A stretch of DNA of 64,000 nt from Entamoeba invadens IP1. Its lineage: Eukaryota; Evosea; Mastigamoebida; Endamoebidae. The notes beneath the pieces were generated by a model. The model ran no database searches. It was not told the DNA's origin and saw only the letters and a list, made by a program, of their open reading frames with translations. The DNA is taken from NCBI RefSeq assembly GCF_000330505.1, contig NW_004443523.1, positions 59,070-123,069 on the forward strand. The letters run 5' to 3'. The translations under genes were made by a program, and so were the position numbers. This document shows, piece after piece, positions 1 through 11,565 of the stretch. Each line of letters opens with the position of its first letter. The stretch's first letter is position 1.

Positions 1-75
1 CATTATTTTCGTAACCTTCCTGAAAGAATATATAACCTGTGGCTAAATTATGATGTTTTTTCCCCAATAAAATAA
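1..75 (+). pseudogene. Possible 3' end of a CDS entering from the left edge
   Basis: The first 24 codons are open and end at TAA (73-75). The peptide reads HYFRNLPERIYNLWLN then YDVFSPIK. The RNLPERI pattern resembles the last residues of Tc1/mariner-type transposases, where a Pro-x-Arg motif precedes the C-terminus, but 24 residues are too few to decide. It could be chance. Confidence 0.2.
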
Positions 76-900
76 GAAATAATTGATTTTCCTTCCAAAA
101 TATTCTAAAAGAGCTTTGGCAATGTTGTTGTCGTTGTTATTTTTTCTTTTTGTAAATGAAAAAACAATAACAAAAAAGACAAAATAAATAACATTTTTAT
201 TATTTTTACCATAAAAAAAGAAGCGGTTTTTAGCCCCTCTTTATTGTGTGAGAGCGAGATGATTAAATTTGCTATGATTGTTGACCACTTTTTGTGTAGT
301 GTGAACAAGTGTTTAAATGTGTGTTTTATGATAAAAAAGAGAACGCAATTCTCTTCCGAAATAATATATTTTATCCACAAAAAAATATAAATGATTTGTT
401 TTTATTCATTGGTTGTTTTTCGGTTTCAATGGGTTTTTATTAATTTCATAAATTGCAAAACAACAAAAACAAAAATAGAAATTAACATCCTTTATACTTC
501 CCAAAACTGCAAAGCAGGGTTTTTCTTTTCCAAAATACGTGTAAATATTGTTTTTTCTTTTGAAAGTTTCTAATAAAATCCCCAACTAGTTTATAAATCT
601 TAACCAGTTTATAGACCTCTTATATGACATTTGAAAATATAATGCAAAAAAGTATAGCAACAATTTGATTTAAAATTCTATAAATAAAATTAACAAAAAC
701 GAGTTGGCATTTTCATTATTTAAATATGCAAATTAATTTGAAACGCTATATTTTAATGTTAATTTTGTTTAATAAAATATGATAATTGATCAGTGAAATC
801 AATAAAATGTGTCATTGTCGAATATAAATGAAATTATAACTAATAAACAAAAAATAGTGAACACATTATTTTATAGTTGTTTGTTAAAACTTGTATTTCA
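76..900. other. AT-rich intergenic stretch
   Basis: No convincing gene, RNA or repeat seen. Short open frames on both strands have the Phe/Ile/Lys/Asn composition expected by chance in AT-rich DNA. A left TIR of the element at 901-3785 should lie here, but I could not identify one. Confidence 0.5.
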
Positions 901-2035
901 ATGAAAAAAGACTTGCCAATACAAAAGATTTTTAAAAATACATTTAAAGATGATTTTGATTTCGATTTAGTTGAATTTCCTTCTGTAGTTCCTAGTAAAA
1001 CAGAACCGAAAGTGAATGTACATAACTATGAAATAATCGAAAAAAACAATATCCGAAAAAACCGTAAAATCTTCAATAAAACAACAAAAAATACAAAATT
1101 ATCAATTAAAAGAAGTGAAAATGTTGAAAAAGATTTTATCGACAAAAAAACTAAGCAAACAAACATAAAGAAAAAAATTAAAGAATGTTCAAAAAACGAA
1201 AAAGATAAAAAAGGATTGAAAAAAGAAAAAATATAAATTAGCAACTCAAACAATTCATCAAATAGATTATGTGCTTACACAAAACAACTTGCTTATGATA
1301 AAATGCCTTTTGATGACGAACATGTTATTGAACCAGATGATTTGTTTGTGTTGAGTAATTGTTTTTGCCCGCCTTTGACGGTCATTTCAAAAGAAGAAAA
1401 ATACAACAATTACACAAAACTAGAAAATTGCAATTTATTTTCAATTTCTGGTGAAACACTTGAAGATGAATGTGATAACATTCAAAATAAAGAAATAATG
1501 GACGAAATTGCAGAAAATGATGATTGTTACTATTTTTATATTGGAATGAGTAAATGCGAATTTGAAAAGTATTACAAACTGATTACATCATCGCAAGTTA
1601 CTTTTGTAGGTATTCCAGATGTTAAAAAGTGTTGTTATTTTTCATTGGAAAAATCTACAATTTTCGGAAAAAGAAATAAAAATGCATCACTTTCATTCAA
1701 ATCTTTGACATTTCTCGTTTTAGTTATACTGAAATTCGGATTAAACTATGTGTTGACTTTTGTGTTATTGCGTTTAGAAAGGTTTTGTCATTTTTCAAAA
1801 CGAGGGGAGGTGTGTTTAGAAAAAAATGAAAAGAATAGAAACAGAGGAAGAATACATTTTGAGAATGAAAAAGAATATGTCAAATTATGTATCTAAACAA
1901 TACCATGACTTTAAAAATCACTTTGGTGAGACAATTTATGAAAAAATGGTAGTTAAATTGGGAAATAGTCCAAATGTGTTGATTCCATTTGCACTTGGTA
2001 AAAAAGTTAAAGATTTGAAAATAATGCCAGAATAA
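901..2035 (+). pseudogene. Transposase N-terminal region, broken
   Basis: From ATG 901 the frame is open to TAA 1234-1236, continues in the same frame through 1237-1302 and joins the ATG at 1303, so this TAA interrupts one protein rather than separating two genes. The first 112 codons are extremely Lys-rich; the next segment is acidic (EPDD, DDEH, EDECD). From about 1690 a hydrophobic helical stretch resembles the helix-turn-helix preceding many DDE_Tnp_4 cores. A frame change follows, and the frame resumes at 1826 with MKRIETEEEYILRMKKN, ending at in-frame TAA 2033-2035. Confidence 0.5.
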
Positions 2036-3142
2036 AATAACAGTTACTGGGCAATCGATTCTAAAACAACAGCTTCAAATTGTATTTTAACAAAAAAAAT
2101 GGAAAAGTGAGAGAAAAAATGTATTCCAAAAAAAATAAATGGTTCGGGAATGAAATTTGAAATTAAAATGAACGTACAAGGATTTGTTTTGGATTCAAAT
2201 GTTTGTGAAGGTTCAATAAACGATTCAAAATTGCACAGTTGTAACAGATCAATGGTTAAACCCGGTGAGTTTATTTTGGGAGATTTGGGATATTTGAGAA
2301 AAGATGAAGATTATATGGATGTTCCAATTAAAAACGCAAAAAGTGAAATATGCGAAGAAAAACGTGATTATTATCACAAGTTTAACAAAGTCCATTCCAA
2401 GTCAAGGAATGTCGTGGAACACGTTTTTGCGTCTTTGACAAATCAATTTCGTATTTTTAGATCAGTTTTTGGATTCAACAAAGAAGACTTTGGCTATCTC
2501 GTCAGAATTGCATTAACTTGTTATAATTTTTTATTGCCAAGAAAACCAGTTATTGATTTTTCTAAAACAATTCCATCTTTTGAACATAACGATGAAGAAT
2601 TGTATGTATTTATTGAGAAAGAAATGGACAACCTGAATGAAATATCAAAGTATGAGACGATTGACAATGATTCAATTTTGCAAAATTTTATAAAAAAGTC
2701 AAAAAATAGTCAAATTGACAATTCTATTCCTGAATTTAAATTGAGTGAAATTGATAAATTTTCAAGTGAATTATTAAAAAGAAAAAAGAATAAGGTGAAA
2801 ATTATTATTTCAATTTATTTAGTGAAGAAAAAAATGCGACAAACGGTACAAAGAACAGATGAAAATTTGTTATTTTTAAAAAGGGAATTTTCTTCACTCA
2901 AAACTTCTATTGAAGATATACACCATTTAATCGGAAAAACATGTCAAACGAACAACAATAGTCATACGTCAGTAGAAAATGAAATATCAGAAATAAATAT
3001 TACACAATTATCAAGTTGTAAGTCTTTAATAGAGGAAACACAGAAAACCAACCAAATAATAGACTGCAATGATAATGTCAGTGATATTTCATTTGATTTG
3101 GATAAAAAACGTTTTTATGTTCTGAAACAGAAACATTTATAG
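2036..3142 (+). pseudogene. DDE_Tnp_4-like transposase catalytic core
   Basis: The same frame continues past the TAA at 2033-2035 with SYWAIDSKTTAS, which fits the first catalytic Asp (codon 2057-2059). It passes TGA 2108-2110, then reads GSGMKFEIKMNVQGFVLDSN. The second Asp is in LGDLGY (codon 2282-2284) and the Glu in RNVVEHVFASL (codon 2417-2419), giving 44 residues between them. The order ID / GD.GY / R..VE..F is the signature of the DDE_Tnp_4 family (PIF/Harbinger and IS5-like). After about 2560 the protein becomes polar and Asn/Ser/Lys-rich, a probable linker to the protease domain. Family membership rests on motif reading only. Confidence 0.65.
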
Positions 3143-3785
3143 AGACAGATCCAATTTATCGTGTTAAAAACGGAAAATTAAATGATGATGACATCTTGTG
3201 TATATCATCTCAAATATTGCATTATACACACATTGATAATTCTATTGTAGCATCTACATTTTTTTGAAAGCATTTTAATACATTTGACAAAACAAATAAT
3301 GATAATTCCTTAATAAACAGTCACAGAAACTTGGATTGTTATTTAAAACAACAATACATATTTTTCCTTTATTCTCCGGTTTACGTTCAAATAGTCATTT
3401 ATCTCTATTAATTTCACATAAACATGATGATGGGTTTGAATCATTTTTAGTTGATAGTCTTGGAATTGAAAAATACAATTTCAATACTCAAATTTATTAT
3501 TTGGACAAAATAAAAACATTTTTTTCTTGTTTTACGAGATTTTCGATTGAAAAACACAAAATTGAAAATGCAATATTAATTACTGATGTTGTTAGCCAAG
3601 AGAATGGAACAGATTGTGGTCGATTTGTACTGTTTTATATTTATTCAATTTTGATTAATCAGAACGAAGAAATACCAAAAATACTTGGTAAACTTTCTTT
3701 CAGTCATTTTCAAAAATTTGTAGATGATTATTTATCAAGTGGTTTAAATTTTGGTAATAAAGAACAATTCGTACCAAGTAAATAA
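3118..3785 (+). pseudogene. Ulp1/C48-type cysteine protease domain, frameshifted
   Basis: In the frame starting at 3121 the peptide KLNDDDILCISSQILHY followed by STFF matches the N-terminal Ulp1 pattern (LND..I ... TFF). The frame breaks in a T run near 3260-3267 and the domain resumes in the ORF from 3336. There the full catalytic set is visible: His in SHLSLLISH (residue 21), Asp in LVDSLG (40), Gln in SQENG (88) and Cys in TDCGRF (94). The canonical Trp after the catalytic His is Leu here. This is the fold of SUMO-deconjugating and adenoviral-type proteases. It directly follows the transposase and was probably part of the same polypeptide. Confidence 0.65.
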
Positions 3786-3914
3786 TTCAGTTATCATTGT
3801 GTTCATTTTTGTGAATATTTGTTATAGATTGATAATTGTTTTTTAATCGAAATGAAAATTGAAAAAGTCGAAAACACTGATTTAATAAAAATGAATATTA
3901 AAATGACAAATATA

Positions 3915-4917
3915 AGCTGTTTTTCAAAAGTCGGTACTGTCATATTTTTAGAACTTCCTAAAGTCCCGTTTTTTATTTTTGTTTTTTCCTAAAAAAATAA
4001 AAAACAAAAAATCGAAAGTACAGACTTAATTTTGAAAAAATACCAATATCGTTCAATTATTTTCGTACAAATTCGGGAAAATATCGGAATATTAGCCATC
4101 TTTTTCCAAAAAACCCGATCCCGTTATTTGATTTGACCATAACTCGATACTTCGCAACATATATTCAGTACTGTTGGCATAAAAGCACAACAATTAACGT
4201 TTAAGTGAATTGGGATGGTGTTGTTTGTGTCGAGTTTTAACTGATAATTACTTTCGTTAAAAAAATATTTTCAATTAAAAACAAACATGTGGTTATCTTC
4301 TCTGAATAAAAAATAATGAAATAAAGAGTTCCAAAAACACCAAAAATTACAGCAAATGTTTGATAATTTTGACAGGCATAAGTCAAAATTGTCAAAGGGC
4401 AACACTAGAAAAATAATACAAAATAACAATATTGTTTTGTTATTGGATATTTTAAAAAAGATGTTCTCACTGAAATGCTCAAAAAGAATGTCGACTTTAT
4501 AAAACCCAACAAAGATAAGTTATCAAATCATTTTGTTATTTTTATTGTTTTTGTGACAACACTACTAAGCATACTAATCTTCGAACTAAGCTTTTGTTTT
4601 GTGAATATTTCATTAATTATTAAAATGTTTGATAATGAAAAAATTTGACATTAAGTTTATTTGCTTTTGTACTAAAATGCACTTTTAGGATCATTCGTGT
4701 TTTTTTGAAACAAAAATCCCGTTATTTCAAATTTTATATGGATTTTTTTAATGCTTAAAAATTCTTCAAGTAAAAAAATATTTTTTGAAGACCGTTTTTC
4801 TCTTTTTTACTTGGAAAAAATAAGTGAATTTATTACAAAAAAACGATTCCCAAAAATAATAAACAAAATCAATGCAAAAAATCGGGACACCTCAGTACCG
4901 ACTTTTGAAAAACAGTT
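3915..4917. mobile_element. About 1-kb TIR element without a gene (mariner-like TIRs)
   Basis: The left end (from 3915) and the right end (to 4917) share a 23-bp perfect inverted repeat: CTGTTTTTCAAAAGTCGGTA plus CTG at 3917-3939 and its complement at 4893-4915. A GTCCCG/CGGGAC box lies just inside both ends. Both flanks read TATA, consistent with a TA target duplication. No transposase is visible inside; the small ORF at 4751-4999 overlaps the right TIR and is probably chance. The TIR core CTGTTT..CAAAA also occurs at the left ends of the mariners at 5817 and 39255, so this is probably a non-autonomous mariner relative. Confidence 0.7.
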
Positions 4918-5816
4918 TATAAATAACTTTGTAATTTATGCAATTATTCAAATTTATTGTAATAACAAAGTAAATAATACAATGTATATTTTGATATGAT
5001 TGTTTCATTTTGATATTAACTTGTGTTTTAAAAAAATTTACAGTTCTGAGGATGGCAATTATTTTCTGAGGATGACAGAAATTAAAAGTTACACTTTTAC
5101 ATCTATCTGAAATGTTTATTGAGTAAGTTACCATTTTTGAACACGTGAACACGTCATTTCACTTTTTAGATGTTTAAGTCCATGTTGATAAAGTCTGTTT
5201 GTTACACGACTTACTATCCTCAAAGATATTTATAGCACTGCCACTATTGATTTAAAAATCTATAATTAACATTGTATTTTTGAAGAATTTTTATAAAGAG
5301 AGTTTCCTTAATTGATTATATCAAAAATCGTCAAAACACAACAAAAACGCCAATTAATATATAAAATTGATTAAAAAATTAAAGATACATTTATTAAAAT
5401 TAATAATGTATTATAAATAATAATAATTTAAACACATATTTCTTGTGTATATATGTTTTGAAATATAAATAAAACCGTTTAAAACAAAAACAATAAATTT
5501 ACAAATTTGTTTATTTTTCAATCGTTGTTTTATCGATCTTCAAAACATTGCGTTTTAGATATACGAAAATACATAATTTGTCATCGCATAGAGTATTAAT
5601 TATCAGTATGTAATTTTTTATCAATTATTATTGTTTGAAATATTATGAATTGATTTATAATAAATTGTATTTTTTGTAAAAAATATTAAAAATTGTTAGA
5701 TTAATTTGTTTTGTGATTTTGATAAAAAAATCGACTTTTTCGATAATTTAAAATTTTCTTTACTGTTTTCATATAAACCAAGGTTGGTCAAGTGGTAAAT
5801 CAAAAAAATAGAAATA
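4918..5816. other. AT-rich intergenic stretch
   Basis: No gene seen. A short direct repeat, TTCTGAGGATG, occurs twice at about 5043 and 5065. Otherwise featureless. Confidence 0.5.
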
Positions 5817-5849
5817 AACTGTTTTTCAAAACTCTGTAATGGGATGCCT
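5817..5849 (+). repeat. Probable left TIR of the mariner at 6117
   Basis: The sequence AACTGTTTTTCAAAACTC follows a TA dinucleotide (5815-5816). It shares the CTGTTTTTCAAAA core with the TIRs at 3915 and 4917. I could not find its inverted partner downstream of the transposase, so the right end may be lost or diverged. Confidence 0.45.
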
Positions 5850-6116
5850 TGATTATTTGGACTTATTATTCCTAAATATTTTTTTCTTTACTTAACCCTC
5901 ATTATTTGTTATAATCATTTACTCTAAAAAAATCAAATAACGAAACTTATTTTTTTCTAATTTACTTAACAAAAAAATTTAGCATTTTTATTTTACTTGA
6001 AAATATAAAAAACAAACTTGAGATTAAATTTTTAATTACCATAACACAAATATTGCCAAAAATTATATAATTCAATTTCTTCTTTAACAGAATCAACAGG
6101 TTATGTCACAGAAAAA

Positions 6117-7124
6117 ATGAAAAATTATGAACGAGTAAAAAAATGCATTAAAAGATGGGAAATCATTTGGAACAATTTCAAAGGAGTGCGGTATGTAAAA
6201 AGACACGATTACAAAAAAAAAGAAAAAGTCAAACCGAGAAAAGTAGGAAAGCACAAGAAAGTGGGTACTCAAGTTGAAGTAAACGTTGTTGAAAAGACTT
6301 TAATTAATCCATTTTCTTCGTGTTTTTCTGTTTCTTCTGTTTTAAATATTTCAAATTCTACAGTATATTGCATAAGAAAAGCAAACAGATTTATATTCAC
6401 TAAACAAATTAAAAGACCAACAATGACCACTACACATATAGCAAACCGTTTGAAATTTTCCAAAACACAAATCAGAAATGCTAGAAATATGAATGGATGG
6501 TTGAAAAACACTATTATCTCCGATGAAAGCAGATTCTGCATGTATTCTGATGGCAGATACGTCTGGAAGAGAAAGGGGGATCTAAATGAAGAGGCGTTTG
6601 TTTCAACCCCAAAATACAACAGAGGGGTGATGTTATGGGGAGCTATTGGCAAAAACTTTAAATCAAAATTGGTTATTGTTGAAGGTAAGCTGAAGGCTGA
6701 AGGCTACCAAAAATTGCTTGCGGACTCCAGTGTGTTTGTGGACGCCCACCATATTTACAAACATGGAATGACATTTCAACAAGATGGTGCCAGACCTCAC
6801 ACTGCAACGAGTACAATGGAATGGTTCAAAACTCTCGACAAAAAGCTCAGAGTTTTGGTCTTGAAAGATTGGCCAGCAAACAGTCCAGACTTGAGTCCCA
6901 TTGAACACCTTTGGCACTACTATTACTTGATTGTTCGAAAAGAAAGAGAATTGTATGACAGTCTAGAAGAACTAAGAGCTGCGCTTATGAAAGCGTGGGA
7001 TTCAATTGAAATTGAAACAATCAATGCTTACATTGACTTATTACCCAAAAGATTTGAACTATTTGTTGAAAATAAAGGAAACTTTATTGGTCATTTACAT
7101 GCCTCGGAAAAAATTGCTTTTTAA
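6117..7124 (+). CDS. Tc1/mariner transposase, apparently intact
   Basis: A 335-residue ORF, typical in length for the family, of a cut-and-paste transposase acting on its own TIRs. Residues about 80-110 (SVSSVLNISNSTVYCIRKAN) form a helix-turn-helix. The DDE_3 motifs are complete: IISDESRF (first Asp), TFQQDGARPHTA (second Asp) and WPANSPDLSPIEHLW (Glu). My count gives 39 residues between the second Asp and the Glu, longer than the 34 of classical Tc1. The C-terminus ends GHLHASEKIAF. An upstream ATG at 6103 (MSQKK then TGA) would join the frame if one base were added to the A run at 6112-6117, so the true N-terminus may be slightly longer. No internal stop or frameshift is seen. Confidence 0.9.
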   Translation: MKNYERVKKCIKRWEIIWNNFKGVRYVKRHDYKKKEKVKPRKVGKHKKVGTQVEVNVVEKTLINPFSSCFSVSSVLNISNSTVYCIRKANRFIFTKQIKRPTMTTTHIANRLKFSKTQIRNARNMNGWLKNTIISDESRFCMYSDGRYVWKRKGDLNEEAFVSTPKYNRGVMLWGAIGKNFKSKLVIVEGKLKAEGYQKLLADSSVFVDAHHIYKHGMTFQQDGARPHTATSTMEWFKTLDKKLRVLVLKDWPANSPDLSPIEHLWHYYYLIVRKERELYDSLEELRAALMKAWDSIEIETINAYIDLLPKRFELFVENKGNFIGHLHASEKIAF

Positions 7125-9953
7125 GAAAAAAAGACTGAAGATGCTGTTTTTTGCGGCAAAAAAATCGTCTTTGGTAAAACTATTTTTAAAAATACGCAAA
7201 TAAACGGGACATTAGGTTATATTGAATTGTTATTCCAAAAGATTCGATAATTTTTATCAAATTGTTTTTGATAAATTAACAATTTATAAATATTTATCGA
7301 TTTTTATGTTTTATTAGCACAATAAAAAAACATAATATAAATTAACAAAAAGATAAATTTAACATATGAATTTTATTAACATATTTTCTTGTATAATTAA
7401 CACACCGAAAAAATAAAATTAATTAACGAAAAAAATAATTAACAATTTAAAAATATTTATCGATTTTTCTTGTAAAATTAACACAGCGAAAATTTACAAA
7501 TAATTTAACGCAATCAAAATTAACATCTTACTATTATTAACGTTTTTACATGTTAAATTAACAAACTAAAATGTAAATAATAAACGATAATTCAATAAAA
7601 ATATGTATTTCAAATAAATTACATTGTACAATATCTGTTTGTAATTACAGAACGGTTACTGTTCTGTGATTACAAACATTTATTTGTAATTATTAATTGT
7701 ATATTTTATTTGTTACAGAATCGACGGAGTAAAATATTTAAAACCACAATTAAACAAACATTATTTGATAATTAAACAATACCGTTTCATTGAAATTATA
7801 TTTCAAAGAATGACTTGTTATATTTATTTAATTTATTATAAATTATAAACATAAAAAATGAATAAAATGATGTCATGTGCATGATCAACATATAAGACTA
7901 TGGTCATTTTTCAACGTGGAATAAAAATTGCACCACAATTAACAACATTTTTAATTGTGATAAATCATTTGTGTTAGAAAAAAACTATTATTTTAAACTT
8001 TTCAATATATCTTTCAACCTGTTTATAATTTTGTTGATACTTATTAATGTACAACATAATTGTTTTAGTATTGTATATTTAATTCTGAATTATATTGTTA
8101 AAATAAATGTATTGTAAAATGTATAGCATTGGTCATTCAAAGTGCCAAACAATGACGATATAAGCAGTTGATTTGTCTGAAAAAAATACATTTTAACAAA
8201 CAGTTAGTTAATAATGACATCAATAAAAAACATGATTATAACTTCTTTTGTATTTTAATGAACAACAAAAACACCAAATTGAAAAATATAAAACATTGTA
8301 ACAGTCCATTTGTTTCAAATCATAAACCAATAGAAGTTTACGCTTTACTTTGTTTAAACATTAAAAACACAACAATAAATTTAATTATCATTATATGGAC
8401 AGTAATATTTAAATAAGGTACAACAAATTGTGTATTAATATATCATTTAAAACAGCTTATATTTTACATATATATAAGTTGAAATCAATAAACACGAAAT
8501 TGTGACTTTTATGTATTTGAACTTGATTTTTTTGTAAAAAAACTTTTTGACATTTAAACAAAAGTGGGTAAATTCATTACTGATTCAACTTCAATACATA
8601 TTTGTTGTTAAAAAACATTTCGTTGACAACATATCAACAACAATATTGAAATATGTTAACAAAAAATACATAACTATAGTTTTTAATTCATGTTAATTCT
8701 TAGACTACTAAAAAAGATTTTAATGTCTGATGTACACGTTTAAGTGAGTCGCAAGTAAAATCCTAAAATTTGTGTAAACTGTGATACTTTTTTAATTTTA
8801 CTGTTATCTTTTAAACTTTTAGTTTTATGTTACATTTTTACACATCGTAAAGTTACCACTTTTAAAATTTTAGGCTGTTTTTAAATCACCAGTGTAGCAA
8901 TAAACGGTAAAACCCAATACACCAACTGTTGTTATCAAATTAATGAAAATTACTAATTAATTAATGCTTCCATTTTAATTAATCATAATAGTTGTGGTAT
9001 TATCAAAATATACATGTTCACTTTTTGTGTTGTAATATAAAAAATGATAAAACGATTGTTAAAAATATTTGGATTAATATCTCGCTTGCACATCATTTTC
9101 AACAAAAAATTGTTGATATGAAAATTGAGGATATGGAAGTGATTGCACAATGAAATTATTAACAATTGTTTATGTTTGATTTTTCTTTGTATTAACAAAT
9201 CGTCAACGCAAACACATATAATTACAATTAATAATTGAGAATAACAATGTTATTAACAGTCATTATTTAATTAATAATTTAATTTAACAATTACATTTGT
9301 ATTAACAAATATGTATATCTATTATTAATGTATTTAAACTTTTAACTGTGTTGATAACTTTGTTATGTGAATAATTGAAAACACCTTTTTACTAAAAGTT
9401 AATAAATGTATAATTATTCAAAGTAAATTTTAATGATATCAAAATATAAATCAAAAAATAACAGAAATGATCAATTGAAATATTTAATTTCGATTTGATT
9501 ATAACTGTATATATTGTTAATCGTATGTGTATTAACGTAAAACAGACTATTTTAAAAAAATATAAATATAAAACTTGCAAACTTTTTTGTTGTTAAAAGT
9601 TTGGCATCAAACATAAACTGTTAGATTCGAATATAATTAATATGATTTATTTTTACAACCATTTTTATTATAGAAAATGTGTATATCTGTATTAATAAGT
9701 ATATTATGTAAACCGAATACCTCGACTACTAATAGGTTATAAACCATTATTAATTAAATGTTAATTATTGGATTTTAAAAAACAATAAGAAAATATAAAT
9801 GATGTGATTGTTTTGAAATTGATAATTGATATCTGATGTGCCTGTTTAATTTATAAATAAATCATTTTTTTGGTTATCAACTACAATAACTTTTAGATGT
9901 ATGAAATTTTATAAAACTTGTAACAACTCGAATGTTTTAAAAAGAAAGAAAAA
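7125..9953. other. AT-rich gene desert, left part
   Basis: No gene recognised. ORFs at 8168-8416, 8983-9198 and 9392-9580 have low-complexity composition and no start context, and I reject them. Between 7268 and 7490 there is a degenerate repeat: an AATATTTATCGATTTTT block occurs at about 7280 and again at about 7451, each followed by AATTAACAC-like sequence. Confidence 0.5.
7636..7678. other. Long hairpin
   Basis: The 18-nt arm TGTTTGTAATTACAGAAC (7636-7653) and its partner GTTCTGTGATTACAAACA (7661-7678) enclose a 7-nt loop. The single DNA mismatch becomes a G-U wobble in RNA, so the stem would be unbroken in a transcript. No gene is adjacent. It may be a relic of a palindromic element or an RNA structure. 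Confidence 0.6.
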
Positions 9954-10127
9954 ATGCAACCAACAGTCAAGAAATTACTTTTATTTTGTTATTTAATTTT
10001 ATATATTACAACAACACCTGGAATTCAATTATGTTACGTCAAACTATTTAATCGGGCTTACATGATACCGAGAATTTACTTTTCTGAACTGTCTCATCTT
10101 TTCTTTTTGGTTTCATGTTATTGGTAA
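9954..10127 (+). CDS. Possible 57-residue secreted or membrane peptide
   Basis: The ORF from ATG 9954 to TAA 10125-10127 starts MQPTVKKLLLFCYLILYI, which looks like a signal peptide. Its codons are richer in G+C than the surrounding desert (for example ACACCTGGA, CGGGCT). No family recognised. It could be a gene remnant or chance. Confidence 0.2.
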   Translation: MQPTVKKLLLFCYLILYITTTPGIQLCYVKLFNRAYMIPRIYFSELSHLFFLVSCYW

Positions 10128-11526
10128 TTCAGTTAGTGTTTATTTTCAGATAATGCCTTTTTGTAACGATATATTTAATACAATGTTTTTAATATATTTT
10201 TGACAAATATTTCATAATATTACTTGTAAAAGAGGATCAATGTCATTGTTTGCATCCACAATAGTCATTAAGATTATAAGTTGTAAAGAATCACATATCA
10301 ATTACAAGTGTATATTATTAAAAAAAATACATCGACAGTTTTTAGTCTACAATATTATAAAGCAAATCTATACTCTAAAATACCACATACAAATAATACA
10401 GCTACGACTATTGTGTTAATAACGGGTTATTAATAACAAATTTTTGTTGCATGTTAGACGAAATTTTAATTATTAAATTGATTACAAAATAATAATTTAA
10501 TAAGTTATTATATATATTTTATTAAATAAAACTATAATAATTTTATAATAAATTATTATTTAATTAAACTATAAAAATATAAAATAATTAATTATAACAA
10601 TTATTGTTACAAACTTATAGTTAAGTTATTATTAATTTTAATAATAAATAAAAATAAAATCCCATAATGTTATTTTTAAATAGTAATTCATTTTATAACA
10701 CAATGAAAACACAGTAATAATATAATTGAAATGTTCTTAAGGTGTGTTTGGTTAAAAACGGTTTTCTTCACGTCAATAATTAATAATTAAAATTGTTAAT
10801 AAAAAATATTATAATTTGTTATAAAATGAATATAATTACAGGTTAAATAAATAATATAATACATGTCAAGAATGTTCATATAAACTAAAGAATAAACAAA
10901 ATTTAATTGAAATAATGGTAACTATAATAATTAAATGATTAGTTCAATTACTATTTTATTATACTATTTCTAATTTATTTAACATTATTTTATTTGAATT
11001 ATAATATTATTTAATTATATCATAATGATTCAATTTATTATACTTTTAGTTTTTTTGTTAATTTTATTTAAAAATTTATGTTCTGAATGAATTTAAATTA
11101 TTAATTTATAGATTAATAATAATTTATTATTAGTTTAATTTTTTTTAGGTTTATTTGTGACTTTATTTTACTATTAATATTTAGTTGTTATTAATTTCTT
11201 ATATAGTTTTTATAAATGTATATATTTGTTTTTATAAAATGTTATTTAATTGTTTTTGACAAAATGTATTATTTCATAATATATTATTTATTACATAATA
11301 TGATACATAAATTCATTGTCATAAATTAAACATTAGTTAAGATATCGTTAATTTTATTATATTGTTATAATAAATTTGTATAATTTATTATATCATGTAT
11401 ATACTATAACAATTAACCAGTTGTTAATAGTTTTAAAACTAATCGTATTTACTATCAAACTATTTTAATATTCTAAGGATGAGGTGAGTTTTATTTTAAT
11501 TTGCCAAAAAATATTTTAGTGCAAAA

Positions 11527-11565
11527 AAACAAATTTTTCCGAGGCATGGTCATTTACTTTAATTG
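11527..11565 (-). repeat. Short remnant of a mariner 3' end
   Basis: TTTTTCCGAGGCATG (from about 11536) matches the complement of the 3' end of the mariner gene at 7089-7108, which encodes HASEKIAF. Read on the minus strand here it gives NDHASEKFVF. About 30 bp of similarity only; the rest of the element is not recognisable. Confidence 0.35.

Larger units (their letters stand above)
901..3785 (+). mobile_element. Decayed DNA transposon: DDE transposase plus Ulp1-like protease
   Basis: One long coding region can be followed from the ATG at 901 to the stop at 3783-3785. It is interrupted by in-frame stops (TAA 1234-1236, TAA 2033-2035, TGA 2108-2110) and by about three frame changes (near 1700-1826, 3120 and 3270-3336). 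The order is a charged Lys-rich N-terminus, an acidic segment, a helical DNA-binding-like segment (LSFKSLTFLVLVILKFG), a DDE_Tnp_4-type catalytic core, a polar linker and a C48 cysteine-protease domain. The middle part has the PIF/Harbinger or IS5-like pattern. TIRs and target duplication were not found, so the outer ends are uncertain. Read as one polyprotein gene, now dead. Confidence 0.65.

Noticed and set aside
7125..7210. Right TIR for the mariner at 6117
   Set aside because: No complement of the left end (CTGTTTTTCAAAA) found in this stretch or in the next several kilobases.
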